A DNA stretch of 38,121 bases from Actinomycetota bacterium. Its GTDB lineage: Bacteria; Actinomycetota; Thermoleophilia; Gaiellales; Gaiellaceae. The stretch spans positions 1-38,121 of the forward strand of contig JACCXX010000050.1 in assembly GCA_013696805.1 (NCBI GenBank), written 5' to 3'. The notes under the pieces are model-generated. The model was not told the origin of the DNA, made no database searches, and saw only the letters and a program-made list of their open reading frames with translations. Made by a program: the position numbers and the translations under genes. Positions 1 through 8,586 of this stretch are shown here, in pieces (the first letter of the stretch is position 1; every line of letters begins with the position of its first letter).

Positions 1-453
1 GAAATACGTCCAGGGGATCGGCAGCCCCCCGTACCGTGCGAGAACGCGCCCGTTCCCGTCGCGGACGACGGGGAACGTCACGCGGTAGCGATCGACGAAC
101 CGCTGTGCATCACCGGAGAAGTCGGTGGTGTTGACGCCGATGAAGGCCACTCCGCGGCCGCGGTAGCGCTGCCACGCCTGCTCGAGCCTCGGCGTCTCCT
201 TCTTGCACGGCTCGCACCAGGACGCCCAGAAGTTGATGACGACGACTCTCCCGCGCAGCGATTCGAGCCGAACCATGCCGTCACCACGGAGCCGGCGAAG
301 CACAAACGACGGAGCCGGCGGAGTCTCCCCTTGCGAGAACTGCGCCGCCGGGTTGCCGCCCTCGTCCTGCGCCACTTTCCACACCAGCAGGCCGAGCAGC
401 GAGGCCACAAGGCCGATCGCGACCCCCTGACCTACCAGCCTGAGCCGTTTCAT
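1..453 (-). CDS. TlpA/ResA-like thioredoxin-fold protein, membrane anchored (3' end truncated by window edge)
   Basis: Reverse complement from ATG at 453 reads MKRLRLVGQGVAIGLVASLLGLLVWKVAQDEGG...VVVINFWASWCEPCKKETPRLEQAW; WCxxC motif in thioredoxin context. Absent from ORF track because it runs off the window. ATGA overlap with upstream gene. Confidence 0.9.
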   Translation of the reverse strand, partial: MKRLRLVGQGVAIGLVASLLGLLVWKVAQDEGGNPAAQFSQGETPPAPSFVLRRLRGDGMVRLESLRGRVVVINFWASWCEPCKKETPRLEQAWQRYRGRGVAFIGVNTTDFSGDAQRFVDRYRVTFPVVRDGNGRVLARYGGLPIPWTYF

Positions 454-1460
454 GCCGAGACGATGAAGACCTGGCTGCCGACGTCGACCGTGTTGAACAG
501 CCACTCGGCGTCAGGGATGTACATGCGGATGCAGCCGTGCGACACGGAGTAGCCGATCGAGCCGCCGTTTGGAGTCCCGTGGATCCCGACGCCTGGCACC
601 GAGAGCCCCATCCAGCGACTCCCGAGCGGGTTGTTCGGCCCCGGCGGGACCGGTTTCAGGCCCTTCGCCCACCGTGAGTTCGGCGGGTACCACCACGGGT
701 TCCGCCACTTGACGACGACGCGGAAGCGGCCGAGCGGCGTCGGGTAGACCTTCTCTCCGGTCGCCACGCGGAAGCGCTTGCGAAGCCGCTGATAGTTGAA
801 GAGCTCGAGGCGGTTCGAGCCGCGGTGGATGACGATCGTCGTGCGGAAGGCCCGATGGGTCAGCTCCGGCCGGCTCTTCTGCGTGCGGATCTTGACCGGC
901 ACGCGGCTCATTGCGGTCAGGCGCCGGTGGATCGTGGCGGTGAGGTCGGCGCGCAGGATGGTGACGCCCATCCGCTCGGGCACGATCTTCGGGCGAAGCT
1001 TGTGGAGAACCAAAGCCGCGTCCACCGACTCGCGGTTGAAGCGGCGCGCCACCGACTGGACGTAGTCACGTGTCGTGTCCCCGTTGATGAGGACGGTCAG
1101 CCCGACCTCATCACCCGGCTGAGCGTTACGGGCGCGCTCGACTGCCTGCTCGATGCGGACCGTAGCGCCGAGCGCGTACGGCGAAGGCGCCAGCCGGGGC
1201 CGGCCGTTGAAGATCAGCGGCAAGCCCTGCTCGAACCGCTCCTGGACGGTGAACGTAGCCGCCTCGGGCGAGAGCCCGCCGACGGCGATGCCTCCGATCG
1301 TCACGCCCGGTGGGATGAGCGCAGGGGGAGCCGGCTCGGTGGTCGACCCGGTCGTGGCAAGTCCCTGAGCGCCCACTCCGGAGGCGAGGGCGAATGCGAA
1401 AAGGACGCCTGCGAGAGCGCAGGCGGAAAAGGCGGCGAGTGCTGTCCCGTAGCGTCTCAC
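450..1460 (-). CDS. L,D-transpeptidase (YkuD) with N-terminal VanW/YoaR-like peptidoglycan-binding region and signal/TM segment
   Basis: C-terminal ...GVGIHGTPNGGSIGYSVSHGCIRMYIPDAEWLF (HGT...SHGCIRM catalytic motif). Start chosen as GTG at 1460 (VRRYGTALAAFSACALAGVLFAFALASG), overlapping upstream stop by 4 nt. Confidence 0.9.
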   Translation of the reverse strand: MRRYGTALAAFSACALAGVLFAFALASGVGAQGLATTGSTTEPAPPALIPPGVTIGGIAVGGLSPEAATFTVQERFEQGLPLIFNGRPRLAPSPYALGATVRIEQAVERARNAQPGDEVGLTVLINGDTTRDYVQSVARRFNRESVDAALVLHKLRPKIVPERMGVTILRADLTATIHRRLTAMSRVPVKIRTQKSRPELTHRAFRTTIVIHRGSNRLELFNYQRLRKRFRVATGEKVYPTPLGRFRVVVKWRNPWWYPPNSRWAKGLKPVPPGPNNPLGSRWMGLSVPGVGIHGTPNGGSIGYSVSHGCIRMYIPDAEWLFNTVDVGSQVFIVSA

Positions 1461-2140
1461 GTCTGGAATATAGCCTGGAAAACAGACGGATCGTCGGTTA
1501 TCACGCCGTCGACCCCCATCGCGTCCAGCCTGGCCACCAGAGCCGGATCGTTGACCGTCCACGCGAAGACTGCTGCGCCCAGATCGTGGCAGCGCTCGAC
1601 CACCGATCGGGTCACGACGCGGTAGTTGAGCGTCGCTACCGCAGCCTCCGCCCGCAGAACTAGGGCGCCGATGCGCCGGGGCAGCACCCGCGGCACGCGC
1701 CGCCAAGTCGCCGCCCGGGCCCGGTTGCGCGGGTAGGTGACGCTTCTCCCGATGCCGGGCTCGAGCCGCCTGACCTCTCCCAAGATGCCCAGATCCATGG
1801 TGCTGACGAGGGTGCGTTCGACGAGCCCGTGGCGGCGGATCGCTTCGACCAGCTCCCGCTCATAGCCCGAGTTCTTGACGTCTGCGAGCAGGCCCACAGG
1901 GGCTTGCTGGGCCAGGAAGGCGAGCGCATCGTCGAGGGGGAGCGGGTCCGGACCGAGTTCCCGACTCGAGTGGGAGAGGACGAGGCCGCGGCCAGGTTGG
2001 CCAAGAACGTCGAATTCGACGATGTCGACCCCGGCCTCCAGCGCAAGCTCGAGCGCGCGCAGCGAGTTCGGCGGAGCGAGCGCGGCGGCCCCCCGATGGC
2101 CGATCTCGAGCAGCGGGCCGCCGTCGCGCCGGACTCTCAC
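1457..2140 (-). CDS. Glycerophosphodiester phosphodiesterase (GDPD)
   Basis: EIGHRGAAALAPPNSLRALELALEAGVDIVEFDVL N-terminal motif and ...AWTVNDPALVARLDAMGVDGVITDDP C-terminal motif. GTG start at 2140 inferred from GTGA overlap with upstream stop. Confidence 0.92.
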   Translation of the reverse strand: MRVRRDGGPLLEIGHRGAAALAPPNSLRALELALEAGVDIVEFDVLGQPGRGLVLSHSSRELGPDPLPLDDALAFLAQQAPVGLLADVKNSGYERELVEAIRRHGLVERTLVSTMDLGILGEVRRLEPGIGRSVTYPRNRARAATWRRVPRVLPRRIGALVLRAEAAVATLNYRVVTRSVVERCHDLGAAVFAWTVNDPALVARLDAMGVDGVITDDPSVFQAIFQT

Positions 2141-3642
2141 GGCGCGGTCGGCAGCGGGAACTCCTCGAACGTGCCTCCGCTCGCAGCGAATTCCACGATC
2201 ATCCGGTCGGTGATCCATTCGACGGGCGCGCGGTCGTCCGACCAGGCGTTGCCTCGGAGCCGGCTCTCGCGGAGTCCCTCCGCGAGCAGCAGGCCGAGCG
2301 GCCGAATCTCGCCGGGTGCCCGCAGCGCCCGTTCCCGAAGGACTTCCGGTGACGTGACCCGGTCGAGCCCGATCACGATCTGGTTGAAGCGCAGCGGTTG
2401 CCAGGTCACGACCTGTGGCAGCTCGCTGCGGAGCGTCCGGGCGATTCCCTCCGCGAGCCGGCGGTCGCTGGGCACGGTGGCCACGTTCAGCGCGATGGCC
2501 CCTCCGGGCTTCAGCCGGTCGCGGGCGAGCGCAAAGAACTCACGGGTCGCCAGGTAGAACGGCACGTACGGAGGCCTGTAGGCGTCGACGAAGATCAGGT
2601 CGTAACGCTCATCGGTCCGCCGCAAGAACGGGCGCGCGTCAGCGGTATGCACCTCGAGTAGCGGGTTGTCGCCGAGTCCGAAGTAGCGCCGGCCGACCTG
2701 CGACACGGCCCCGTCGAGCTCCACGCCGTCGATTCGCGTGTCCGGGTAGAAGCGCCCGAAAGCGCGCGCGGTGGTGCCTCCCGCATTCCCGAGAATCGCC
2801 ACCCGCTCGGGTGGCCGCCCGAGAAGTGGCGGCAGCGCGAGAAACGTGTCCCATACCCCGCCCGTGAGCAGCTCGTCCGACCGCCAGACCGAGTGGACGG
2901 CGATACCCTCGTTGAGATAGAGCCGATGCGCGTCGCCACGCTCGACGACCTGGATGTACTGGTAGAGCGATTCCTCCTCGTGCAGGAGCCCGGCCTGAGG
3001 CTTGATCGCGCCCGTCGGCACCGCGAGTAGCGCTGCAATTCCCACGGCGACCAGCAGCCAGCGCCCGCCGAGAAGCAGGCCACCGGCCAGCGCCACGAGC
3101 GCCGCGCTGAGGAGGAGGGTGCGCTGCGTCCCGATCAGCGGGATCGTGACGAGCGCCGAGAGGAACGTGCCGAGCAGGCTCCCGATGGTCGAGAGCGCGT
3201 AGAGGCGGCCGGCGACCGAGCCGGCGTCCGCCACGTTCGTGATCGCCAGGCGAATCGCGAATGGCGCAACCATGCCGAGGAGGGTCACGGGCGGCGCGAA
3301 GAGCAGGAGGACCCCGAAGAACGAGCCGATCACGGCACCCGCCGACAGCTGATCCAGGCCCTCGACTGAGAGGTCGAGCAATGGCCTGGCGACGAACGTC
3401 ACGGCCGCAATCAGGACGGCAGCGCTCAACACGATCCCCCCGAGAGCCCGTGGGCTCGGGTGGCGATCCGCGAGCCTGCCGCCGAGCCAATAACCGAGCG
3501 AGAGCGAGGCCAGCACGAGCCCGATCACGTTCGCCCACACGACGGTCGACGATCCGTAGTAGGGAGCGAGCAGGCGCGCGGCTCCGATCTCCGTCGCCAG
3601 CGAGCCTGCGCCCGCGCAGAAGACGAGCGCGTTGAGACGCAT
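2137..3642 (-). CDS. Spermidine-synthase-like protein fused to N-terminal membrane domain
   Basis: N-terminal hydrophobic helices (MRLNALVFCAGAGSLATEIGAARLLAPYYGSSTVVWANVIGLVLASLSLGYWLGGRLADR), then ILGNAGGTTARAFGRFYPDTRIDGVELD and YDLIFVDAYRPPYVPFYLATREFF, aminopropyltransferase/SAM-like motifs. Confidence 0.85.
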   Translation of the reverse strand: MRLNALVFCAGAGSLATEIGAARLLAPYYGSSTVVWANVIGLVLASLSLGYWLGGRLADRHPSPRALGGIVLSAAVLIAAVTFVARPLLDLSVEGLDQLSAGAVIGSFFGVLLLFAPPVTLLGMVAPFAIRLAITNVADAGSVAGRLYALSTIGSLLGTFLSALVTIPLIGTQRTLLLSAALVALAGGLLLGGRWLLVAVGIAALLAVPTGAIKPQAGLLHEEESLYQYIQVVERGDAHRLYLNEGIAVHSVWRSDELLTGGVWDTFLALPPLLGRPPERVAILGNAGGTTARAFGRFYPDTRIDGVELDGAVSQVGRRYFGLGDNPLLEVHTADARPFLRRTDERYDLIFVDAYRPPYVPFYLATREFFALARDRLKPGGAIALNVATVPSDRRLAEGIARTLRSELPQVVTWQPLRFNQIVIGLDRVTSPEVLRERALRAPGEIRPLGLLLAEGLRESRLRGNAWSDDRAPVEWITDRMIVEFAASGGTFEEFPLPTAP

Positions 3643-6362
3643 CAGCGGCGCCGGATGACGACGATCGCGCAGTCGTCGACGAGCTCGCCGCCGCCGAAGG
3701 CCCGGCAGTCGGCGACGACCTGCTCGGCGAGCTCCTGCGCGGAGAGGTCGCGTCCTGCCGCCAGCACCGCATCGAGCCGTGCGTCGCCGTACTGCTCGTC
3801 GCCCGCCCGCGCCTCCACGAGCCCGTCCGTGTAGATGCAGACAGTCGTCCCCGACGGGAATGGCTCCCGGATCTCGTCGTAGTGCTGCCCCGCATCGACC
3901 CCCAGCGGGAGGCCCTCCGGCGCGAGTTGCGAGACCTTGCCCGAAGAGTCGATCAGCCGTGCGGGCGGGTGTCCTGCGCGGGCGACGGCGAACTCGTTGC
4001 GCTCAGGATCGAGGACGATGTACAGCATCGTGATGAACTTGCCGCCGACCAGCTCCTCGTGGGCGACCTCGTTCGCATGCGCGAGGAAGTCGCCCGGCTC
4101 GGGATGTTCGCGCGCCAGCGAGCGGAAGACGAACTTGGCCAGGGCCATGTCGGCCGTCGCCTCGATTCCGTGGCCGGCGACGTCGCCGAGCACGGCCGCC
4201 AGCCGGCCGTCCGGAAGGACGAGGAAGTCGTAGACGTCGCCGCCGACGTCGACCCGCGCCGACGACTCATAGACCGCTCCGACCTCGAGCCCCCCCACAT
4301 CCGGAAGCTGCTGCGGTAGGAGCGAGCGCTGCATCGTGTCGGAGAAGCGCTTCTGCTGTTGATAGAGACGCGCGTTGTCGATCGCGAGGGCAGCCTGCCC
4401 GGCGACTGCGAGGGCGGTCTCGATCGCCTCGCTCCCGATCCTCCGCGCGGGGTCGAGTGAGACGACGGTGAGCGTCGCCAGAAGCTCCGCGGGGGTCGCG
4501 ATCGGAATCACGGCCGCTGTCGACCCCTGCTCCAGGAACGGAACGAGCAGCTCGTACGAAGCCCCTAGCCGTCGCGCGCTCTCGGAATCGAGCACCAGCG
4601 GCTTGCCCATGCGGAAGAGGCGGCGGCCCGGCAGGCCCTCGAGCTCTTGTGGGCGCTCCAGAAGAGGCAGGAGCGCGTCGGCCAGCCGCGGATCGGGCAC
4701 ATGAGCCGCTCGCGGTACGAGCTGGTCGCCGCGCTCGTCGTCGGGAACACGGATCACGGCCGCATCGACGCCGAGCAGGTCGACGGCCGCGCGTACGACG
4801 GCGTCCAGAGTGGCGTCGAGGGAAAGGCTCGTCGCAAATGAGCTCGTGATCTCGTGCAGCGCGCTCAGCTGACGGGTCCGCGCCGCCTCGGCGCTGAGGG
4901 CGCGCTCGGTCTCAGCGGCGAGGCGCTTCACATCCTCGTGGAGGCGAGCGTTCTGCACCGCGACCGCGAGCTGGTTGGCGAGCGCTGCCAGCAGCGCCGA
5001 CTCGTTGGGCGAAGGCACATGCCCGAGCGGCAAGTAGACGGCCACGATGCCGATTAGCTCCTCGCGCACGAGCAGAGGAACGGCCACCACCCCCTCGATC
5101 CCCGCTTCCAGGACGGCATCCCGCACTGCAGCCAGCCGCAAGTCCGCTCCGGCATCGGTCACGTGGAGAACGCCCTGTGCACGGGAGGGGCCGAGGGAGA
5201 GCTCGAGCAGTCGCTCGGCCACGGTTTCGTGCGGCCCGACGAGGCCGCGTTCGTGGGCTGCGTGGAGTCGCCCCTGGTCGCGGAGGTAGACGGCGATGCG
5301 ATCGACGCGGAGCAGCTCGGTGATGCGGTCGGCGACCGTGCCCAGCGTGTGCGTGAGGGAGAGGTGGGCAGTCGCCTGGCCGACCACCGCCAGGAGCGCC
5401 TCGGTGCGCTCGAGGTCGGCGGACATCGCAGTCGCCCTCTCGCCCGCCCGAAGAGCGTGAGCGGCCCGCACGCCGAAGCTCCCGAGGCGGTCGAGCACGG
5501 GCTTCGACGGCGGGGTCTGGGTGGAGAAGTAGAGCTGGAGGACGCCGAGCGGCGGATGCCCGAGCCGAATGGTGACCAGCGTGGGCGCCTGCGGGAGCGC
5601 CTCGTCACGCACCAACATGACGGCGGAGGCCTCCTCGAGGCCACGATGGGCCGCCTCTGAAGCCGTCTTATCCGCCTGCGCGGAGCCTAGGGCTCCGGTG
5701 GAGATGAGCGGGACGAGCTCGCCCTCGGCCGTTACTCGCCAGAGCCTGGCCGCTTGGGCGCCGGTCGCCTCTGCGGCGAGGTGCGTGATCTGGTTGGCGA
5801 CCCGAGTCTCGTCGTGACCGGCGGCCAGGGCCTCACCGGCAATCCCGAGCGCGTGCTCTGGCGAGGCGTGCGCCAAGTCGGAGCCGTTTCCGGCCGCGAA
5901 CGCAACCAGCGCCAGTGAGAGCTGGGCCGCGACGACTCGCGCGAGGGTGAGCTCCTCGAGGTCGAAATCTTCCCCGGCACGCATCACCTCGAGGCTGGCG
6001 GCGGGACGCCCCGCGATCCAGACCGGCAGGAGGCACACCGCGTCGGCATGCACACGACGGGCGGCGGCTCGTACGGCCGACGGTAGCGCCTCCGGATTCG
6101 AGCTTTCCTCACGCGGAAGTTCAACCGCTCCGAACCACGAGCCCTGGAGCTCGGCTCCCACGGCTTCCGACCGGGCGGCGACGGCGCGCAGGCGCAGGTC
6201 TCCGCCTGGATCAGCGACGCGAACGACGGCGATCTCGGCCCCCGCGGCCGAGCGAGCCGCGTCGGCAACGGCGCTCAGGGCTCCGTCCAGCCCCGATTCC
6301 CCCGCGATGCGGCGGCCGGCGGTGGCCAGCGCCCCTAGCGCTTGATGCGCGAGGACGTCCAT
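3642..6362 (-). CDS. Multi-GAF sensor, SpoIIE/RsbU-type PP2C serine phosphatase (about 906 aa)
   Basis: Several GAF-like segments, then RSLLPQQLPDVGGLEVGAVYESSARVDVGGDVYDFLVLPDGRLAAVLGDVAGHGIEATADMALAK ... ICIYTDGLVEAR-type motif (TVCIYTDGLVEARAGDEQYG). Start ATG at 6362 (MDVLAHQALGALATAGRR); the ORF upstream of this is probably non-coding. Confidence 0.9.
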   Translation of the reverse strand: MDVLAHQALGALATAGRRIAGESGLDGALSAVADAARSAAGAEIAVVRVADPGGDLRLRAVAARSEAVGAELQGSWFGAVELPREESSNPEALPSAVRAAARRVHADAVCLLPVWIAGRPAASLEVMRAGEDFDLEELTLARVVAAQLSLALVAFAAGNGSDLAHASPEHALGIAGEALAAGHDETRVANQITHLAAEATGAQAARLWRVTAEGELVPLISTGALGSAQADKTASEAAHRGLEEASAVMLVRDEALPQAPTLVTIRLGHPPLGVLQLYFSTQTPPSKPVLDRLGSFGVRAAHALRAGERATAMSADLERTEALLAVVGQATAHLSLTHTLGTVADRITELLRVDRIAVYLRDQGRLHAAHERGLVGPHETVAERLLELSLGPSRAQGVLHVTDAGADLRLAAVRDAVLEAGIEGVVAVPLLVREELIGIVAVYLPLGHVPSPNESALLAALANQLAVAVQNARLHEDVKRLAAETERALSAEAARTRQLSALHEITSSFATSLSLDATLDAVVRAAVDLLGVDAAVIRVPDDERGDQLVPRAAHVPDPRLADALLPLLERPQELEGLPGRRLFRMGKPLVLDSESARRLGASYELLVPFLEQGSTAAVIPIATPAELLATLTVVSLDPARRIGSEAIETALAVAGQAALAIDNARLYQQQKRFSDTMQRSLLPQQLPDVGGLEVGAVYESSARVDVGGDVYDFLVLPDGRLAAVLGDVAGHGIEATADMALAKFVFRSLAREHPEPGDFLAHANEVAHEELVGGKFITMLYIVLDPERNEFAVARAGHPPARLIDSSGKVSQLAPEGLPLGVDAGQHYDEIREPFPSGTTVCIYTDGLVEARAGDEQYGDARLDAVLAAGRDLSAQELAEQVVADCRAFGGGELVDDCAIVVIRRR

Positions 6363-6439
6363 CCTCTTGCCAAGTATCGCGGTCGCGCCGCCAAGAGGTG
6401 CCTGGACGACCGGGATCGGGCCGATTGGCCGATTGGGCC

Positions 6440-6507
6440 GACCGGTCATTTCCGACGGACGTACGGAAAACCCCCGCATCCTGGTGGTCGGCACCGCAAG
6501 CGGTGCC
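6440..6507 (-). repeat. Type-1 structured repeat, copy A
   Basis: Minus strand: GGCACCGCTTGCGGTGCC-N29-GTCCGTCGGAAATGACCGGTC (68 nt). The 21-nt 3' block is identical to copy B. Confidence 0.85.
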
Positions 6508-6521
6508 TTAGACTCATTCGT

Positions 6522-6755
6522 ATGGCCCAGCCGGCGCGACGACTGGATCCGGAAGACGCGCTGCAGCTCGACCCTGCTGCCGTGCAGCAGGCGTACCGGC
6601 TGCACCGTGCGCGGCGCCGTGCGCACCGCGAGCGCGCACGCGAGGTTTCGCGTGCCCGGCTTCGGTTCTGGCTTGTCCTGGTCGTGCTCGCCGGGCTCAG
6701 CCTCTGGTTGACCGTGGTCGTCTGGCACCAGATCGAACGGCTCTTCGGGCTTTAA
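6522..6755 (+). CDS. Small single-TM protein (77 aa), unknown function
   Basis: MAQPARRLDPEDALQLDPAAVQQAYRLHRARRRAHRERAREVSRARLRFWLVLVVLAGLSLWLTVVVWHQIERLFGL; basic helix then TM. Confidence 0.65.
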   Translation: MAQPARRLDPEDALQLDPAAVQQAYRLHRARRRAHRERAREVSRARLRFWLVLVVLAGLSLWLTVVVWHQIERLFGL

Positions 6756-6766
6756 ACTCCCCCGTC

Positions 6767-7249
6767 GTGGAAACGCCTGAGCCATTCCCACCCGAGCACG
6801 GTTCGCCACCCCGTCAGGAGCGCGACGTGCTCGTCCCCTTGCCCGCGGGTATCTGGGGGGCTGGGGAGCGCATCACGACCCTGGCCGGCATCACGCTCGC
6901 CCTGTCCGCCTTCATGAGCTGGTACGCGGGCTCAGGTGAAGGCCTGACGATCGCGGTCATCGGTTGGCACACCGGGGTGCTCGGCAAGCTCGTTCTCCTG
7001 ATCGGGCTCGCCGTAGTGGCACTCGGCGTGCTGCGGGAAGTCGGCATCGATCTGCCGCCGACGGTTCCCGAGAGCCTCATCGTGATCGTCCTCGGCTCGC
7101 TCGCGACGATTCTCGTGTTGATCAGGCTGATCGCGGTACCAGACCGCTTCTTCCCGTACGACGGCCGCGGAATCGGGATTTGGATCGCCTTAGCCGCTTC
7201 GCTGGCATTAATCGCCGGCGGGCTGTTGCGAGCAGGCGAAGAACTTTAG
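6767..7249 (+). CDS. Multi-TM membrane protein, unknown function (160 aa)
   Basis: METPEPFPPEHGSPPRQERDVLVPLPAGIWGAGERITTLAGITLALSAFMSWYAGSG... with several hydrophobic segments; starts 12 nt after preceding stop. Confidence 0.75.
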   Translation: METPEPFPPEHGSPPRQERDVLVPLPAGIWGAGERITTLAGITLALSAFMSWYAGSGEGLTIAVIGWHTGVLGKLVLLIGLAVVALGVLREVGIDLPPTVPESLIVIVLGSLATILVLIRLIAVPDRFFPYDGRGIGIWIALAASLALIAGGLLRAGEEL

Positions 7250-7265
7250 GAAATCCCGGCCTTCC

Positions 7266-7318
7266 GGCGGGACTCGCGCAAAGTGTTTCGCACTTGTCGC
7301 GACGAAAAGCTCTCCGCC
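7266..7318 (-). repeat. Type-2 nested-palindrome repeat, copy 1
   Basis: Minus strand: GGCGGAGAGCTTTTCGTCGCGACAAGTGCGAAACACTTTGCGCGAGTCCCGCC; similar to copy at 37666-37715. Bracketed by a 10-bp perfect inverted repeat TCCCGGCCTT (7254-7263)/AAGGCCGGGA (7355-7364). Confidence 0.75.
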
Positions 7319-7364
7319 TCAGGGGCCAGCCCTCCTGACCATCGGGTTCGCTAAAAGGCCGGGA

Positions 7365-7976
7365 CTACGTTGGGAGAAGCTGTTTCGTCGACTCGATGAG
7401 CTGCTGCGGGTTGAACGGCTTTCCGATGAAGCCCTGCGCACCACGCGACGCCGCGCCCCTCAAATCCTGCTCGTCGACCTTGCCGCTGAACATGATCACT
7501 GGGATCGAGCCGACGCCGTGGCGCTCCTGAACGCGGCGGAGCATTTCCCAGCCGTCCATCTTGGGCATCATCACGTCGAGGAGAATCAGATCGGGCGACT
7601 CCTCGTCGAGCGCCGCGAGCCCCTCTTCGGCGTTGGCGGCCTCGCGGACGGAGTAACCCTCCATCTCGAGGTTGACGCGAACGAACTCCCGGATGCGGAC
7701 GTCGTCGTCCACGATCAGGATCCTCCGGGCGCGACCGCTGTTGCCTGCGCGGGGTTGTGCCCCTCCGGACTGCGCGAGGAATGAGTCGAGGTCGCCACGG
7801 CGGTAGCGCCGGTGACCTCCAGGCGTGTAGAACGCCGGCACGCGCCCGCTGTCTGACCACTTCCTGATCGTGCTCTGCGCCACGCCGAGGTGCCTGGCCG
7901 CCTGGCCAAGCGTCAACCAGTCAGGCTCGTTCGCCGGAACGGGCGTTCGGTGGCTGTCGTCGCCGTCGGTCGCCAT
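7365..7976 (-). CDS. N-terminal MerR/excisionase-type HTH fused to C-terminal CheY-like receiver domain
   Basis: DWLTLGQAARHLGVAQSTIRKWSDSGRVPAFYTPGGHRRYRRGDLDSFL followed by ILIVDDDVRIREFVRVNLEMEGYSV...PDLILLDVMMPKMDGWEMLRRV...PVIMFSGK...GFIGKPFNPQQL. ATG at 7976. Confidence 0.92.
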   Translation of the reverse strand: MATDGDDSHRTPVPANEPDWLTLGQAARHLGVAQSTIRKWSDSGRVPAFYTPGGHRRYRRGDLDSFLAQSGGAQPRAGNSGRARRILIVDDDVRIREFVRVNLEMEGYSVREAANAEEGLAALDEESPDLILLDVMMPKMDGWEMLRRVQERHGVGSIPVIMFSGKVDEQDLRGAASRGAQGFIGKPFNPQQLIESTKQLLPT

Positions 7977-8029
7977 GACTCGGAATCTAGCTAAATATGC
8001 TCTTTCCTCGTAGGTCGGATCGGTAAACC

Positions 8030-8251
8030 TCACGGAGTTGTCACAGTGACGGTCGCAGTTTGAGCAGGGAGGGTCTCGGGCTCGAGCGTTCGAATCGAGG
8101 TGCGCGTCTCGCCCCCGCCCCGGTTCTCCTCGAGCGCCTGGCCGAGGGCTATGCCAAGCGCGAAGAGGAGGATCGCGCCGGCAATCGGAGCGCCCCATCT
8201 GAAGAGCGACGGCCGGCGCCGCTGCCTGGTTCGCCGCTGCCCGTTTCTCAA
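8030..8251 (-). CDS. Small TM protein (about 73 aa), unknown function
   Basis: LRNGQRRTRQRRRPSLFRWGAPIAGAILLFALGIALGQALEENRGGGETRTSIRTLEPETLPAQTATVTVTTP; probable TTG start at 8251 overlapping upstream stop. Confidence 0.6.
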   Translation of the reverse strand: MRNGQRRTRQRRRPSLFRWGAPIAGAILLFALGIALGQALEENRGGGETRTSIRTLEPETLPAQTATVTVTTP

Positions 8252-8586
8252 GGCACGTAGTCGACGGCGCCGCGGGCATAGAGATGAAAGGCGGCATCCT
8301 CGACAGTCGTTAGGTCCCCGGGCCGCGCCGTCTCGGGCGCACCGGCGAGCGCGGCGTCCCGGCTCCAACGCTCGGCGCCTGCGTAGACGGTTGCCAGTTG
8401 CTCGAGCGTGAAGGTCTGCCCCACCCGCTTCCGGAGCTCGTCCAGGAGCGAATCGACCTGCGCGTACAGCCGCTCGTAGACGGAGCGGTCACGCGCACGG
8501 GATTGGAGCCTTTGGTGACCCTCTTCCCATTGCTGCCGTGCATGTTCGACCGCCGCCGTGGATATGGTCGACCCCTGGGAGGTCAC
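8248..8586 (-). CDS. Conserved-looking soluble protein of unknown function (about 112 aa)
   Basis: VTSQGSTISTAAVEHARQQWEEGHQRLQSRARDRSVYERLYAQVDSLLDELRKRVGQTFTLEQLATVYAGAERWSRDAA...AVDYVP; GTG start at 8586 in GTGA overlap with upstream stop. Confidence 0.7.
   Translation of the reverse strand: MTSQGSTISTAAVEHARQQWEEGHQRLQSRARDRSVYERLYAQVDSLLDELRKRVGQTFTLEQLATVYAGAERWSRDAALAGAPETARPGDLTTVEDAAFHLYARGAVDYVP

Noticed and set aside
2639-3895. 418-aa Arg-rich ORF overlapping the spermidine-synthase-like gene
   Set aside because: Out-of-frame shadow ORF; the genuine frame shows TM and SAM-binding motifs.
6430-6510. Conserved peptide GRPVISDGRT / GRPVVSDGRT encoded by type-1 repeats as a possible small-protein family
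   Set aside because: The similarity is explained by the nucleotide repeat; the reading frames around it differ among copies and only the repeat itself is shared.
6363-6809. N-terminal extension of the SpoIIE-phosphatase ORF to 6809
   Set aside because: Extension covers the divergent intergenic region, repeat A and the antisense of a small TM gene; composition is not protein-like. ATG at 6362 fits the GAF start.
8040-8050. GTCACAGTGAC palindrome as operator for the HTH-REC gene
   Set aside because: Lies inside the coding end (TVTVTTP) of the preceding small gene and is explained by Val/Thr codons; too weak alone.
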